The position numbers and the translations under genes are program-made. From assembly GCA_963767565.1 (NCBI GenBank), contig CAVYEG010000006.1, positions 1,674,001-1,738,000 of the forward strand: a DNA stretch of 64,000 nt, read 5' to 3'. Below are positions 7,164-15,205 of the stretch, piece by piece. This DNA is from Palsa-504 sp963767565 (lineage in GTDB: Bacteria > Actinomycetota > Actinomycetes > Streptosporangiales > Streptosporangiaceae). Under the pieces are notes generated by a model. It searched no databases. It was not told where the DNA came from and saw only the letters and a program-made list of their open reading frames with translations. Numbering within the stretch: the stretch's first letter is position 1; each line of letters opens with the position of its first letter.

Positions 7164-8033
7164 ATGTTCGAGCGGTTCACCAACCAGTCGCGGCGCGTCG
7201 TGGTCCTGGCCCAGGAAGAGGCACGCAAGCTCGATCACAACTACATCGGCACCGAGCACATCCTGCTTGGCCTGCTGCACGAGGGCAAGGGCGCGGCCGC
7301 GCTGGCGCTGACCTCCATGGGCGTGACCCTCGAGGCCGGGCGCAGCCAGGTCGAGTTGATCATCGGACGCGGCAAGAGCGAGCCGTCCGGGCACATCCCG
7401 TTCACGGCGCGGGCCAAGAAGTCGCTCGAGCTGTCGCTGCGCGAGGCGCTGCAGCTCGGTCACAACTACATCGGCACCGGGCACCTGCTGCTCGGGCTGG
7501 AGCGCCAGGGCGACAACATGGCCGTACGGATACTGGGCAACCTCCACGTGGACCCGACGGACCTGCGCGCGCGGGTCACCAGGGAAATGGCTGAGCATCC
7601 CGAGCAACCCGACGAGGCCGGCGTCGGGACACCGCCGCCGGTGACGCTGCGCCATCGCGATCTGGTCCGCGGTCTGCTGGACAGCATCGACGCCCGGCTG
7701 AACGCGATCGAGGAGTACCTCGGGATCACCCGCGCCGTGCCGGATGAGGTGCGGCAGCTGGACGCGAAGATCGCCACCATCCGCCGGGACAAGGAGTCGG
7801 CCATCGGCGTGCAGGACTTCGGCCAGGCGGCCATGCTGCGGGACGCGGAAAAGCGGCTGCTCGAGGAGCGGCAGCGGGTCATCGCGGAAATGGAGGCCGG
7901 CGGGGCCCCGGACGCCGAGCCGGCCGCGGCCGGGGGCGCCGAAGCGGCCGCCGGAGCAGCCGGAACTGACCAGATCGCCGAGGCTGGCGGGACAGCAGGG
8001 GACGACGAGGATCCGCCCGCCGCCACGGGATAG
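7164..8033 (+). CDS. Stand-alone ClpC N-domain protein 2 with UVR-like helical tail
   Basis: 289 residues. Residues 1-145 form the double Clp N-domain (MFERFTNQSRR; GTEHILLGL; GTGHLLLGL). Residues about 190-240 are predicted helical and resemble a UVR motif (LDAKIATIRRDKESAI followed by FGQAAMLRDAEKRLLEER), a coiled-coil hairpin found in UvrB/UvrC, ClpC and McsA that mediates protein-protein contacts. The last 45 residues are Ala/Gly/Glu low complexity. There is no ATPase module. The ClpN-plus-UVR pairing without ATPase suggests an interactor or competitor of ClpC. GGAGAAAGCC precedes the ATG. Confidence 0.82.
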   Translation: MFERFTNQSRRVVVLAQEEARKLDHNYIGTEHILLGLLHEGKGAAALALTSMGVTLEAGRSQVELIIGRGKSEPSGHIPFTARAKKSLELSLREALQLGHNYIGTGHLLLGLERQGDNMAVRILGNLHVDPTDLRARVTREMAEHPEQPDEAGVGTPPPVTLRHRDLVRGLLDSIDARLNAIEEYLGITRAVPDEVRQLDAKIATIRRDKESAIGVQDFGQAAMLRDAEKRLLEERQRVIAEMEAGGAPDAEPAAAGGAEAAAGAAGTDQIAEAGGTAGDDEDPPAATG

Positions 8034-8093
8034 GCGCCGTGGCGCCGTGCGGAGGCCCCGAAAATGTCGTACCCCCCTCGTAGGGTGAGCGGC

Positions 8094-8681
8094 ATGAACC
8101 CATCACGGAGACGCCGCGCTAACCCCCCGGAGCAGCGGTGCCGGTGCGCGGAATGTGACGCGCTGGCCGAGGGCACCAGCCTCGACCCGGAAGCCTGCAT
8201 GCAGGCTGTCGCCGGTGACATCACGGCCGTCGGCTGGTCGGTGTCCGCCGTGCTCGGCGACGAGATCGCGCCGCCCTGGGCGTACACCATCGGCCTGTGG
8301 CTCAGCCACCAGGGCCCCGAGCTGACGATGTTCGGTCTCCCCGTCGAGCACATGACGACCATCCTGAACGCAGTCGGGGATCGCATCGCGGCGGGTTCGG
8401 TGATCGAGGCCGGAGACGAGCTCGAAGAGATCTGCCCGTGCCCCCTGGCCATCCGGCCGGTGCACGCGAGCTGGCGGACGACCAGCCTGTTCGCCGTGTC
8501 GGACCGGTACTACGGGTACGTCAGGCCGGCCTGCCTGCAGGTGGTCTGGCCTGACCGGCGGGGCCGGTATCCTGGGGATCCGGGGTTCCAGGCCCGCTAC
8601 GAGGGCCGGCAGCCGATGCTGTGGCTGCCCAGGGAGGATCATCCGCCGGGCGTATGGACCCGGATCGACCAGCTGCCCTGA
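8094..8681 (+). CDS. DUF4262 protein
   Basis: About 195 residues after a basic N-terminus with CRCAEC near the start. The core has AYTIGLWLSHQGPELTMFGL, followed by HASWRTTSLFAVSDRYYG and a C-terminal QPMLWLPREDHPPG, all typical of DUF4262, a family of unknown role. TAGGGT (8081-8086) ends 7 bases before ATG 8094, supporting this start over the upstream ATG at 8064. Soluble, no signal peptide. Confidence 0.75.
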   Translation: MNPSRRRRANPPEQRCRCAECDALAEGTSLDPEACMQAVAGDITAVGWSVSAVLGDEIAPPWAYTIGLWLSHQGPELTMFGLPVEHMTTILNAVGDRIAAGSVIEAGDELEEICPCPLAIRPVHASWRTTSLFAVSDRYYGYVRPACLQVVWPDRRGRYPGDPGFQARYEGRQPMLWLPREDHPPGVWTRIDQLP

Positions 8682-8720
8682 GCTGGTCCGTCCCAGTACG
8701 TCGCTAGCTGGGAAAAGGAA

Positions 8721-8763
8721 TTGCCAGCGAATCATGGCGCTGGTTACCGTCAAACGACGGTAA
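8721..8763 (+). promoter_or_regulatory. Candidate promoter and operator of the MFS exporter
   Basis: TTGCCA (8721-8726) and TACCGT (8745-8750) are 18 bases apart and could be -35 and -10 boxes. An inverted repeat TTACCGTC (8744-8751) / GACGGTAA (8756-8763) overlaps the -10 and the expected start site, the position of a repressor operator. No cognate regulator is adjacent. Confidence 0.4.
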
Positions 8764-8810
8764 ACGCCGGCCACACTGGCCGGCCGCTGAGGTAAGAAAG
8801 GACCGAGCCG

Positions 8811-10142
8811 ATGTCACGGGGTGGCCTCGTCCGCCGGTTCCCCGTGCTGGCGATCCGGGACTTCCGGCTGCTGCTCGCCGACCGGCTGATCGCGCCGGCT
8901 TCGGTGGGGTTCTCGATGGTCGGTGTCTCGTTCGCGGTGCTGCGGGCCACCAACTCCCCCGCCGACCTGTCCTACGTGCTGGCCGCCCAGATCGCGCCAT
9001 CGCTGGTGTTCGCGCTGCTCGGCGGCGTCGCGGCCGACAGGTTCCCGCCGCAGCGCGTGATCGTGGCGGCCAACCTGATGATGGCGCTCGGCGAGGGAAC
9101 CTTCGGCCTGCTGGTGCTGACTGGCCGTCCGCCGCTGTGGGCCATGATCGGCCTGGAGATGGTGACCGGAACCGGGGTGGCGATCTTCTACCCCGCGTCC
9201 CAGGCACTGCTCCCCCGCATCGTGCCGCGCGGCATGCTGCAGGACGCGAGCGCGATCAGCCGCCTGGCCATGAACACCGGTCAGATGTCCGGCGCGGCCG
9301 CGGCCGGCCTGCTGGTCGCGGCGGCAGGCCCGGGCTGGGCCCTGGCCCTGTGCGGCATCGGCATGGTGGCCACGGTGCCGCTGCTGCTGTCCATCCGCGG
9401 CGGGCAGGACCTGCGGGCTCGTGCCGGAGCCGGCCCGGGGGCCGGGGCCGCGGGCACCGCGGCGCCGCCGCCGGCGAGCATGCTCGCCGAGCTGCGCGAG
9501 GGCTGGTCGGAGTTCCGGTCGCACACCTGGCTGTGGGTGATCGTGGCCCAGTTCGCCGTGGTGATGATGGCCTGGTACGGGGCCTTCTCGGTGCTCGGCC
9601 CGGTGGTGGCCAGGGAGCATCTGGGCGGGCCGGCCGCCTGGGGCGCGATCACCGCGGCCGATGCGCTCGGCCTGATCGCGGGCGGGATCGTGTCGCTGCG
9701 GGTCACGCCGCGCAGGCCCATGCTGTTCGTGGTGCTCACCGGCGGAGCGGTGGCCATATCCCCGCTCTCGCTGGCGATGGTGCTGCCGCTGCCCGCGATC
9801 TGCGTCGCCTCGTTCGGACTCGGCGTGTTCGTCGAGATGATGATGGTGCAGTGGACGGTGGCGATGGCCCGGAATATCCCGTCGGACCGGCTGGCCCGGG
9901 TGTCGTCCTACGACGTTCTCGGCTCGGTCATGGCCATGCCAGCCGGCGCGCTCATCGCCGGCCCCCTCGGCGCCGCGATCGGCATTTCGTCCGCTCAGTA
10001 CGCGGCGGCGGCCGTGATCATCGTCGCGTCGGCGCTGGCCCTCATCCCGCATGACGTCCGCACCATGCGGGGCGGCGATCCCGCGGTTCCCCCGGCCGCC
10101 GTGGAGGCAGCCGGAGAACTGCTCGACGTCGTGTCCAGGTAG
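8811..10142 (+). CDS. MFS transporter (EntS/MFS_3-like exporter)
   Basis: 443 residues with about 12 hydrophobic segments and the MFS signature between helices 2 and 3 (GGVAADRFPPQRV). The pattern LAIRDFRLLLADRLI at the N-terminus is typical of the enterobactin-exporter-like group, which export siderophores or drugs; the cargo here is not known. AAAGGA lies about 8 bases before the ATG. A Gly/Ala-rich cytoplasmic loop (about 205-222) separates the two six-helix halves. Confidence 0.82.
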   Translation: MSRGGLVRRFPVLAIRDFRLLLADRLIAPASVGFSMVGVSFAVLRATNSPADLSYVLAAQIAPSLVFALLGGVAADRFPPQRVIVAANLMMALGEGTFGLLVLTGRPPLWAMIGLEMVTGTGVAIFYPASQALLPRIVPRGMLQDASAISRLAMNTGQMSGAAAAGLLVAAAGPGWALALCGIGMVATVPLLLSIRGGQDLRARAGAGPGAGAAGTAAPPPASMLAELREGWSEFRSHTWLWVIVAQFAVVMMAWYGAFSVLGPVVAREHLGGPAAWGAITAADALGLIAGGIVSLRVTPRRPMLFVVLTGGAVAISPLSLAMVLPLPAICVASFGLGVFVEMMMVQWTVAMARNIPSDRLARVSSYDVLGSVMAMPAGALIAGPLGAAIGISSAQYAAAAVIIVASALALIPHDVRTMRGGDPAVPPAAVEAAGELLDVVSR

Positions 10143-10157
10143 GTCGGGTACGCGCAG

Positions 10158-10198
10158 GCCGGTGCGGCGGGAGCCCCCGTGGTCCCCGCCGTACCGGC
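10158..10198. terminator. Hairpin between convergent MFS and ABC permease genes
   Basis: GCCGGTGCGGCGG (10158-10170) and CCGCCGTACCGGC (10186-10198) pair with one mismatch around a 15-base loop. Its position between two converging genes fits a bidirectional terminator, although no T-run follows. Confidence 0.5.
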
Positions 10199-10211
10199 TG
10201 GCGCCGATGAC

Positions 10212-11060
10212 TCAGACGTTCTTCTGGTACGAGCGGAACGTCACCACCGACAGCGCCACGCAGATCACCGCGAGGGCCACTAGGCCACCGCAGCGGACGC
10301 CGATCGCGCCCCATGCGGGGTGGGCGGAGACCGCGGACCGCCCGATCTGGACCACCCAGTTGAGCGGGTTGCGTGACGCGATGGCCTGCATCCAGCCCGG
10401 CATCAGCTGCGTCTGCATGAACGCCGAGGACAGGAACATCAGCGGCAGCATGAAGAACGTGTACACGCCGATGATCGCCTCACGCGACCGCAGCAGCATG
10501 CCGGTCATATTGGACAGGGCCCCGAACACCACGCCGACCAGGATCGACGCCGCGACCATCACGGCCACCCCGGCGACCCCGCCGTGATAGCGGGCCCCGC
10601 CGGCCAGGCCGAGGCCCACGATGATCAGCGACTGCACGGTCGTGGCGACCGCCTGCTCGGCCACGGTGGCGTTCATGATCCCGACCCGGCTGGCCGGGGA
10701 GGCGAGGAACCGGTTCAGCGTGCCCCGCTCGATCTCCTCGATCATCGCCATGCCCGCCCACATGTTGTTGGCCATGGCGTTCATCGCGATCAGGCCGGGG
10801 ACCAGGTAGTCCAGGTAGGTGCCGCCGAAGGCGAAGCCCGGGATGTCGATGACCTTGCGGAACAGCTCCCCGAACAGGAACAGCCAGATGGCCGGCTGCA
10901 CGACGCTGAACGCGAGCACCCAGGGCTGCCGGACCAGGGCGTGCAGCTTGCGGCCGGTCAGGTACCAGGTGTGCGCCAGGGTGGTGCCGAACGGCACGGA
11001 GTTGGACTGCACGGCGGTGACGGCCGCCGGCGGCACGGACTCGAGTTGCGCGGTAGCCAT
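10212..11060 (-). CDS. ABC-2 type transporter permease (DrrB-like)
   Basis: 282 residues with six hydrophobic segments. The N-terminal soluble stretch is followed by RQPWVLAFSVVQPAIWLFLF and MIEEIERGTLNRFLASP, the usual features of DrrB/ABC-2 permeases that export drugs or lipids. The ATG overlaps the stop codon of the upstream ATPase gene (TAATG), so the two are translationally coupled. Confidence 0.88.
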   Translation of the reverse strand: MATAQLESVPPAAVTAVQSNSVPFGTTLAHTWYLTGRKLHALVRQPWVLAFSVVQPAIWLFLFGELFRKVIDIPGFAFGGTYLDYLVPGLIAMNAMANNMWAGMAMIEEIERGTLNRFLASPASRVGIMNATVAEQAVATTVQSLIIVGLGLAGGARYHGGVAGVAVMVAASILVGVVFGALSNMTGMLLRSREAIIGVYTFFMLPLMFLSSAFMQTQLMPGWMQAIASRNPLNWVVQIGRSAVSAHPAWGAIGVRCGGLVALAVICVALSVVTFRSYQKNV

Positions 11061-12091
11061 TACTTGCTCGCCTCCATCAGGTCCCGCTCGCTGGGTGATT
11101 CATGACCGTCGGATGTCGGTGACTCGCTATAGCGGCGCCCGGTGTGCCGCAGGTACACGTCGTCGAGCGACGGCCGGGCCACGGCCACCGAGACGGCGTT
11201 GATGCCGGCGTGCTGCAGCGCCCCGAGGACCACCGGTACCGCGGCCGCCCCGTCGTCGCTGCGCGCCGAGACGTTGCGCCCGGCGATGACCACGTCCCGC
11301 ACCTCGGCCAGGCCGCCCAGCACGCCGCGGACCAGGCTCGAATCGGCATCTCCCGGCAGTTCTACCTGGACCGCGTCGCCGCGCAGCTGACCCTTGAGCC
11401 CGCCCGGCGTGCCCGACGCCACCACCCGGCCGCGGTCCACGATGGCCAGCTGGCTGGCCAGCCGGTCCGCTTCCTCCAGGTAGTGCGTGGTCAGCAGGAC
11501 GGTCATCCCTTCGCGGCCGGCCAGGCGCGCGATCTCCTGCCACATGGCGGCCCGGGACTCCGGGTCCAGGCCGGTCGTGGGCTCGTCAAGGAACAGCACC
11601 TCGGGCCGGTGCATCAGGCCGAGCGCGACGTCCAGCCGGCGCTGCATGCCGCCGGAGTACGTCTTGACCAGCCGCCCCGCGGCCTCGGTAAGCCCGAAGT
11701 GGTCGAGCAGCTGGTCCGCCCGGGTCCGCACCGAGCTGCCGCGCAGCCCGTACATCCGGCCCTGCAGCAGCAGGTTCTCCCGGCCGGTGGCGGTCGGGTC
11801 GGCGCCCGACCGCTGCGCGACCACGCCGATCACGTGCCGCACCCGGCCCGGCTGGGCCAGCACGTCGATGCCCGCGACGCGCGCCGAGCCCTCATCCGGC
11901 CTGGCCAGCGAGGTGAGAATCTTGACCGTGGTGCTCTTGCCTGCTCCGTTCGGGCCGAGCAGGCCGTAGATGATGCCCCGCGGGACGCTGATGTCCAGGC
12001 CGTCCAGCGCGCGGATGCCTTGCTTCTTGCCGTGAGCGGCGTAGGTCTTGACTAGTTGACGCGCCTCGATGGCGCAGTCGGCTGAACTCAC
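11060..12091 (-). CDS. ABC transporter ATP-binding protein (DrrA-like)
   Basis: 343 residues. Walker A GPNGAGKSTT, signature YSGGMQRRLDVALG, Walker B VLFLDEPTTGLD and the H-loop LLTTHYLEEAD are all present, followed by a C-terminal DrrA-type extension of about 100 residues. It energises the permease encoded immediately downstream. GTG start with AGGAG 7 bases upstream. The PadR regulator encoded upstream on the same strand is the likely controller, a common arrangement for drug-efflux ABC pairs. Confidence 0.9.
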   Translation of the reverse strand: MSSADCAIEARQLVKTYAAHGKKQGIRALDGLDISVPRGIIYGLLGPNGAGKSTTVKILTSLARPDEGSARVAGIDVLAQPGRVRHVIGVVAQRSGADPTATGRENLLLQGRMYGLRGSSVRTRADQLLDHFGLTEAAGRLVKTYSGGMQRRLDVALGLMHRPEVLFLDEPTTGLDPESRAAMWQEIARLAGREGMTVLLTTHYLEEADRLASQLAIVDRGRVVASGTPGGLKGQLRGDAVQVELPGDADSSLVRGVLGGLAEVRDVVIAGRNVSARSDDGAAAVPVVLGALQHAGINAVSVAVARPSLDDVYLRHTGRRYSESPTSDGHESPSERDLMEASK

Positions 12092-12249
12092 CGTTATCTC
12101 CTAGGTTACGGATCGCGACGATCCAGCCCCGCGAGGAGAAACCCGGCTATTCTTACTGGTGGGACCTCGGGTTCCGCGCGCTCGCGGGATCGGTTTGAGG
12201 TTGACGGCCCCGGCTCCTGGTGTTGCCGCACCGGGCCGGGGTCGTTTAG

Positions 12250-12906
12250 TCAGCTATCGGCGGTCTTGCCTCCCTCCTGATCGACGAGCGCCTGGATGTA
12301 GTCCGGGATCTCCCCGGTGGCGTGGAAGCGCCGCCAGTCCTCAAGGCCGGGGAACGTACCGGCGGTGAATTCCTTCAGCAGCCCGCGTACCCACTCCTCC
12401 TCGGCCCGGCGCTGGGACAGGTAGTACTCCGACTCGATGAAGAACAGCCGGGGCAGCTGAACAACCAGCGTGGCCAGCTCGGCCGCCAGGCGGTCGTTGG
12501 TCTTCTCCAGCGTGGCCAGCCGCTGCTGCAGCAGGCCGATCAGCTCGTCGGGCGGCAGCGCGGCCGCCTCACCGAGGGCCGCCTCGAAACTGCTGTGCTC
12601 CCGCTCCGGCACGCTGAGCAGCTCGCGCAGCCAGTCATTGACCTCGGCCCGGCCCGCGTCGGTGATCTGATACGTGGTCCGCTCCGGCTGCCTGCCCTCC
12701 CGGGCGACTTCGATGGCCTCGATGAAGCCGTGCTTCTCCAGGTTCTGGACCACCGTGTAGAACGATCCCCAGTTGATCTTGATGGCATTGTCCTTGCCGC
12801 GCTCGCGCAGCGTGGTGGCCATCTCGTAGGGGTACATCGGCCGTTGCGTCAGCATGTTGAGCAGCGACAGCGCCAGCAGGTTGGTGACTTTCCGCCGCTT
12901 GGCCAT
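12250..12906 (-). CDS. PadR family transcriptional regulator
   Basis: 218 residues. The winged-helix N-terminus (LLALSLLNMLTQRPMYPYEM, then INWGSFYTVVQNLEKHGFIE) is typical of PadR repressors and is followed by a long helical C-terminus of the Vir_act_alpha_C type. ATG 12906 has GGGGTGG about 6 bases upstream. It precedes the DrrAB-like ABC genes on the same strand. A perfect palindrome lies in its own leader (12924-12947). Confidence 0.87.
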   Translation of the reverse strand: MAKRRKVTNLLALSLLNMLTQRPMYPYEMATTLRERGKDNAIKINWGSFYTVVQNLEKHGFIEAIEVAREGRQPERTTYQITDAGRAEVNDWLRELLSVPEREHSSFEAALGEAAALPPDELIGLLQQRLATLEKTNDRLAAELATLVVQLPRLFFIESEYYLSQRRAEEEWVRGLLKEFTAGTFPGLEDWRRFHATGEIPDYIQALVDQEGGKTADS

Positions 12907-12923
12907 CCGCACCACCCCGTCTC

Positions 12924-12947
12924 CGAGTCCTCGTCCGCGAGGACTCG
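12924..12947. promoter_or_regulatory. Palindrome in the padR leader
   Basis: CGAGTCCTCG (12924-12933), loop TCCG, CGAGGACTCG (12938-12947): perfect 10-bp arms, 18 bases upstream of the padR ATG. It could be an operator or an mRNA hairpin. The AT-richer DNA beyond it (12948-12976) probably holds the promoter. The rest of the gap to 13256 shows no gene, only repeat copy B. Confidence 0.5.
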
Positions 12948-13013
12948 TTATCAAGTAATCGTAGACGAGTATAAGCAGATGATGGAGCGCCGCGCAATCC
13001 GGGGCATGAAGAT

Positions 13014-13036
13014 CTTTTCTGCCGAACGGTCCCTGG
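13014..13036 (-). repeat. Dispersed palindromic repeat, copy B (half element)
   Basis: CTTTTCTGCCGAACGGTCC followed by CTGG, the reverse complement of copy A apart from one base. It lies in the padR-pfk intergenic region. Confidence 0.55.
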
Positions 13037-13256
13037 CTCGTGCCGCCGCGACTCCTGCTCGCCGCGGCCATGGTCGCGGCGGGGCCGGGCGCCCGCCGGG
13101 CCGCCTGGTCAACCGGATCGATGCGCATCTGAGCCGGCTATTACCGGATCTCCGGCACATCGATCCGGTCGCACCGTCACAACGTGAGCGCACATATCAG
13201 ACAAAACGGGCAGAATTCCGGGTGCGGCTCGCCCCAGGCGGGCAGACCCTCAACGG

Positions 13257-14297
13257 TCAGCCGAAGAAGACCTCGGCTTCGGCGTAGCGCTGGGGGGGAA
13301 CCAGCTTGAGCTGGCTGGTGGCCTCGGCGAGCGGCACCCGGACGATGTCCGTGCCGCGCAGCGCCACCATCACGCCGAACGCCTCCTCGTGCACGGCCTG
13401 GACCGCGTGCACGCCGAACCTGGTGGCGAGAACCCGGTCGAACGCGGTGGGCGTGCCGCCACGCTGGATGTGGCCGAGCACCGTGCAGCGGGCTTCCTTG
13501 CCGGTGCGCTTCTCGATCTCGTCGGCCAGCATCTGCCCCACGCCGCCCAGCCGGACATGGCCGAACGAATCGAGCATCTCGGAGGAGGTGGCCAGATCCT
13601 CGCTCACCGGGTGGGCGCCCTCGGCGACGACCACGATCGGGGCGAACCTGGTCTGGAACCGGTGCTGCACGTAAGCACAGACCCGCTCGATGTCGAACGG
13701 CCGCTCCGGGATGAGGATCACGTTTGCGCCGCCGGCCAGGCCGGCGTGCAGCGCGATCCAGCCGGCGTGCCGGCCCATGACCTCCACGATCAGTGCCCGG
13801 TGATGGCTTTCCGCCGTGGTGTGCAGCCGGTCGATCGCCTCCATGGCGATGTTCACGGCCGTGTCGAAGCCGAAGGTGTAGTCGGTGGCCCCCAGGTCAT
13901 TGTCGATCGTCTTGGGCACGCCGACCACGGGCACGCCCTGCTCGCCGAGCCTGGTCGCCACGCCCAGGGTGTCCTCGCCGCCGATCGCGATCAGCGCGTC
14001 GACGCCCAGGCCGGCCAGGTTGTCCTTGATCCGCTCGATGCCGTTGCGGCCGCCGCTGCCGCTGGTCTTCAGCGGGTTGGTCCGGGATGACCCGAGGATC
14101 GTGCCGCCGCGCGGCAGGATGCCGCGTACGGCCTGCACGTCAAGCGGCACCGTGTCGCCCTCGAGCGGCCCGCGCCACCCGTCCCGGAACCCGACGAATT
14201 CAAGGCCGTACTCCTGCACGCCCTTGCGGACCACGGCGCGGATAACTGCGTTCAAGCCGGGGCAGTCGCCGCCGCCGGTAAGGACTCCCACTCGCAT
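13257..14297 (-). CDS. pfp: 6-phosphofructokinase, with residues of the pyrophosphate-dependent type
   Basis: 346 residues of the PfkA family, converting fructose 6-phosphate to fructose 1,6-bisphosphate in glycolysis. LTGGGDCPGLN at the N-terminus, GVPKTIDNDL, and EVMGRHAGWIALHAGL are seen. The phosphate-donor loop reads GGEDT with Asp109, and Lys129 lies in VPKTIDND. In this family Gly/Gly at these two positions (E. coli 104/124) marks ATP use, whereas Asp plus Lys is the pattern of PPi-dependent enzymes such as that of Amycolatopsis methanolica. PPi use is therefore likely but inferred. AAGG lies 8 bases before the ATG. Confidence 0.88.
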   Translation of the reverse strand: MRVGVLTGGGDCPGLNAVIRAVVRKGVQEYGLEFVGFRDGWRGPLEGDTVPLDVQAVRGILPRGGTILGSSRTNPLKTSGSGGRNGIERIKDNLAGLGVDALIAIGGEDTLGVATRLGEQGVPVVGVPKTIDNDLGATDYTFGFDTAVNIAMEAIDRLHTTAESHHRALIVEVMGRHAGWIALHAGLAGGANVILIPERPFDIERVCAYVQHRFQTRFAPIVVVAEGAHPVSEDLATSSEMLDSFGHVRLGGVGQMLADEIEKRTGKEARCTVLGHIQRGGTPTAFDRVLATRFGVHAVQAVHEEAFGVMVALRGTDIVRVPLAEATSQLKLVPPQRYAEAEVFFG

Positions 14298-14390
14298 GGC
14301 ACCAACCTTAGTGCGCGAAAGGGCCCGCGCGGATGGATGCGGCAGGAGCGGCAGGTAAAACTCCGGCCGCCGGCCGCACCGGGCGCGCGG

Positions 14391-15152
14391 TCAGTCCGTA
14401 TTGTCCCGCTCGCGCTGGTCCGGCTCCTGGTGACCTGTCCCGCGGTCGCCGACCTGACCGTGACCGGCATCGGCGCCCCGGGCGAGGTCCGCCTTGGCCT
14501 GGCGGGCATCAATGTCGACATATTCCTGGCCGGAGAGCTTCGCGATGGCCTGCATGATCTCGTCGGTTACGGTCCGCAGCAGGCCGTCGGCCTGCTGGCT
14601 GCGGTAGCGGGAGAAATCGAGCGGCTCGCCGAACCGGACGCCCGGGCGGTACCGCGGGTTCGGCCAGATCGTGCTGGGCGGCTGGAACTGGAACGTGTCG
14701 ATCATGGCGCACGGCACGACCGGCGCGCCGGACTCGATCGCCAGCCGGGCGACGCCGGTCTTGCCCCGGTACAGGCGGCCGTCCGGGCTCCTGGTGCCCT
14801 CGGGGTAGATCCCGAGCACGTGCCCGGCCGCCAGGACCTGCAGCCCGGTCCTGAGGGCCTGCTCGCCCGCCGCTCCCCCGGCCCGGTCGACCGGGATCTG
14901 GCCCACGCCGGCGAAAAAGGCCCTGCTGATCAGGCCCTTCAGGCCACGGCCGGTGAAGTATTCCGACTTGGCCAGGAAGATCACCTTCCGCGGGATGGGC
15001 AGCGGTCCGAAGAAGTGGTCGGAGAACGACAGGTGATTGCTGGCCAGGATCACCGGGCCGTGCCTGGGCACATTCCTGGCCCCCCACGCGCGGGGCCTGA
15101 AGATGATCTTCAGCGTCATCCCGAGCGTGTACTTCGTCACCCAGTAGAACAC
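14391..15152 (-). CDS. 1-acyl-sn-glycerol-3-phosphate acyltransferase (PlsC family)
   Basis: 253 residues. Acyltransferase block I is NHLSFSDHFF (catalytic H-x4-D), block II-like GRGLKGLISRAFFAGVGQIPVDR, block III YPEGTRSPDGRLYRGKTG and block IV GAPVVPCAM. It transfers an acyl chain to lysophosphatidate in phospholipid synthesis, at the membrane. GTG 15152 is chosen: upstream codons have no family similarity and would overlap the divergent hydrolase gene. The C-terminal 35 residues are charged and not part of the domain. Confidence 0.85.
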   Translation of the reverse strand: MFYWVTKYTLGMTLKIIFRPRAWGARNVPRHGPVILASNHLSFSDHFFGPLPIPRKVIFLAKSEYFTGRGLKGLISRAFFAGVGQIPVDRAGGAAGEQALRTGLQVLAAGHVLGIYPEGTRSPDGRLYRGKTGVARLAIESGAPVVPCAMIDTFQFQPPSTIWPNPRYRPGVRFGEPLDFSRYRSQQADGLLRTVTDEIMQAIAKLSGQEYVDIDARQAKADLARGADAGHGQVGDRGTGHQEPDQRERDNTD

Positions 15153-15205
15153 GCTTCTATCGTCCCATGTCCGTGAGCCAGCGGAGCGCGCGGAATAATG
15201 CCAGC

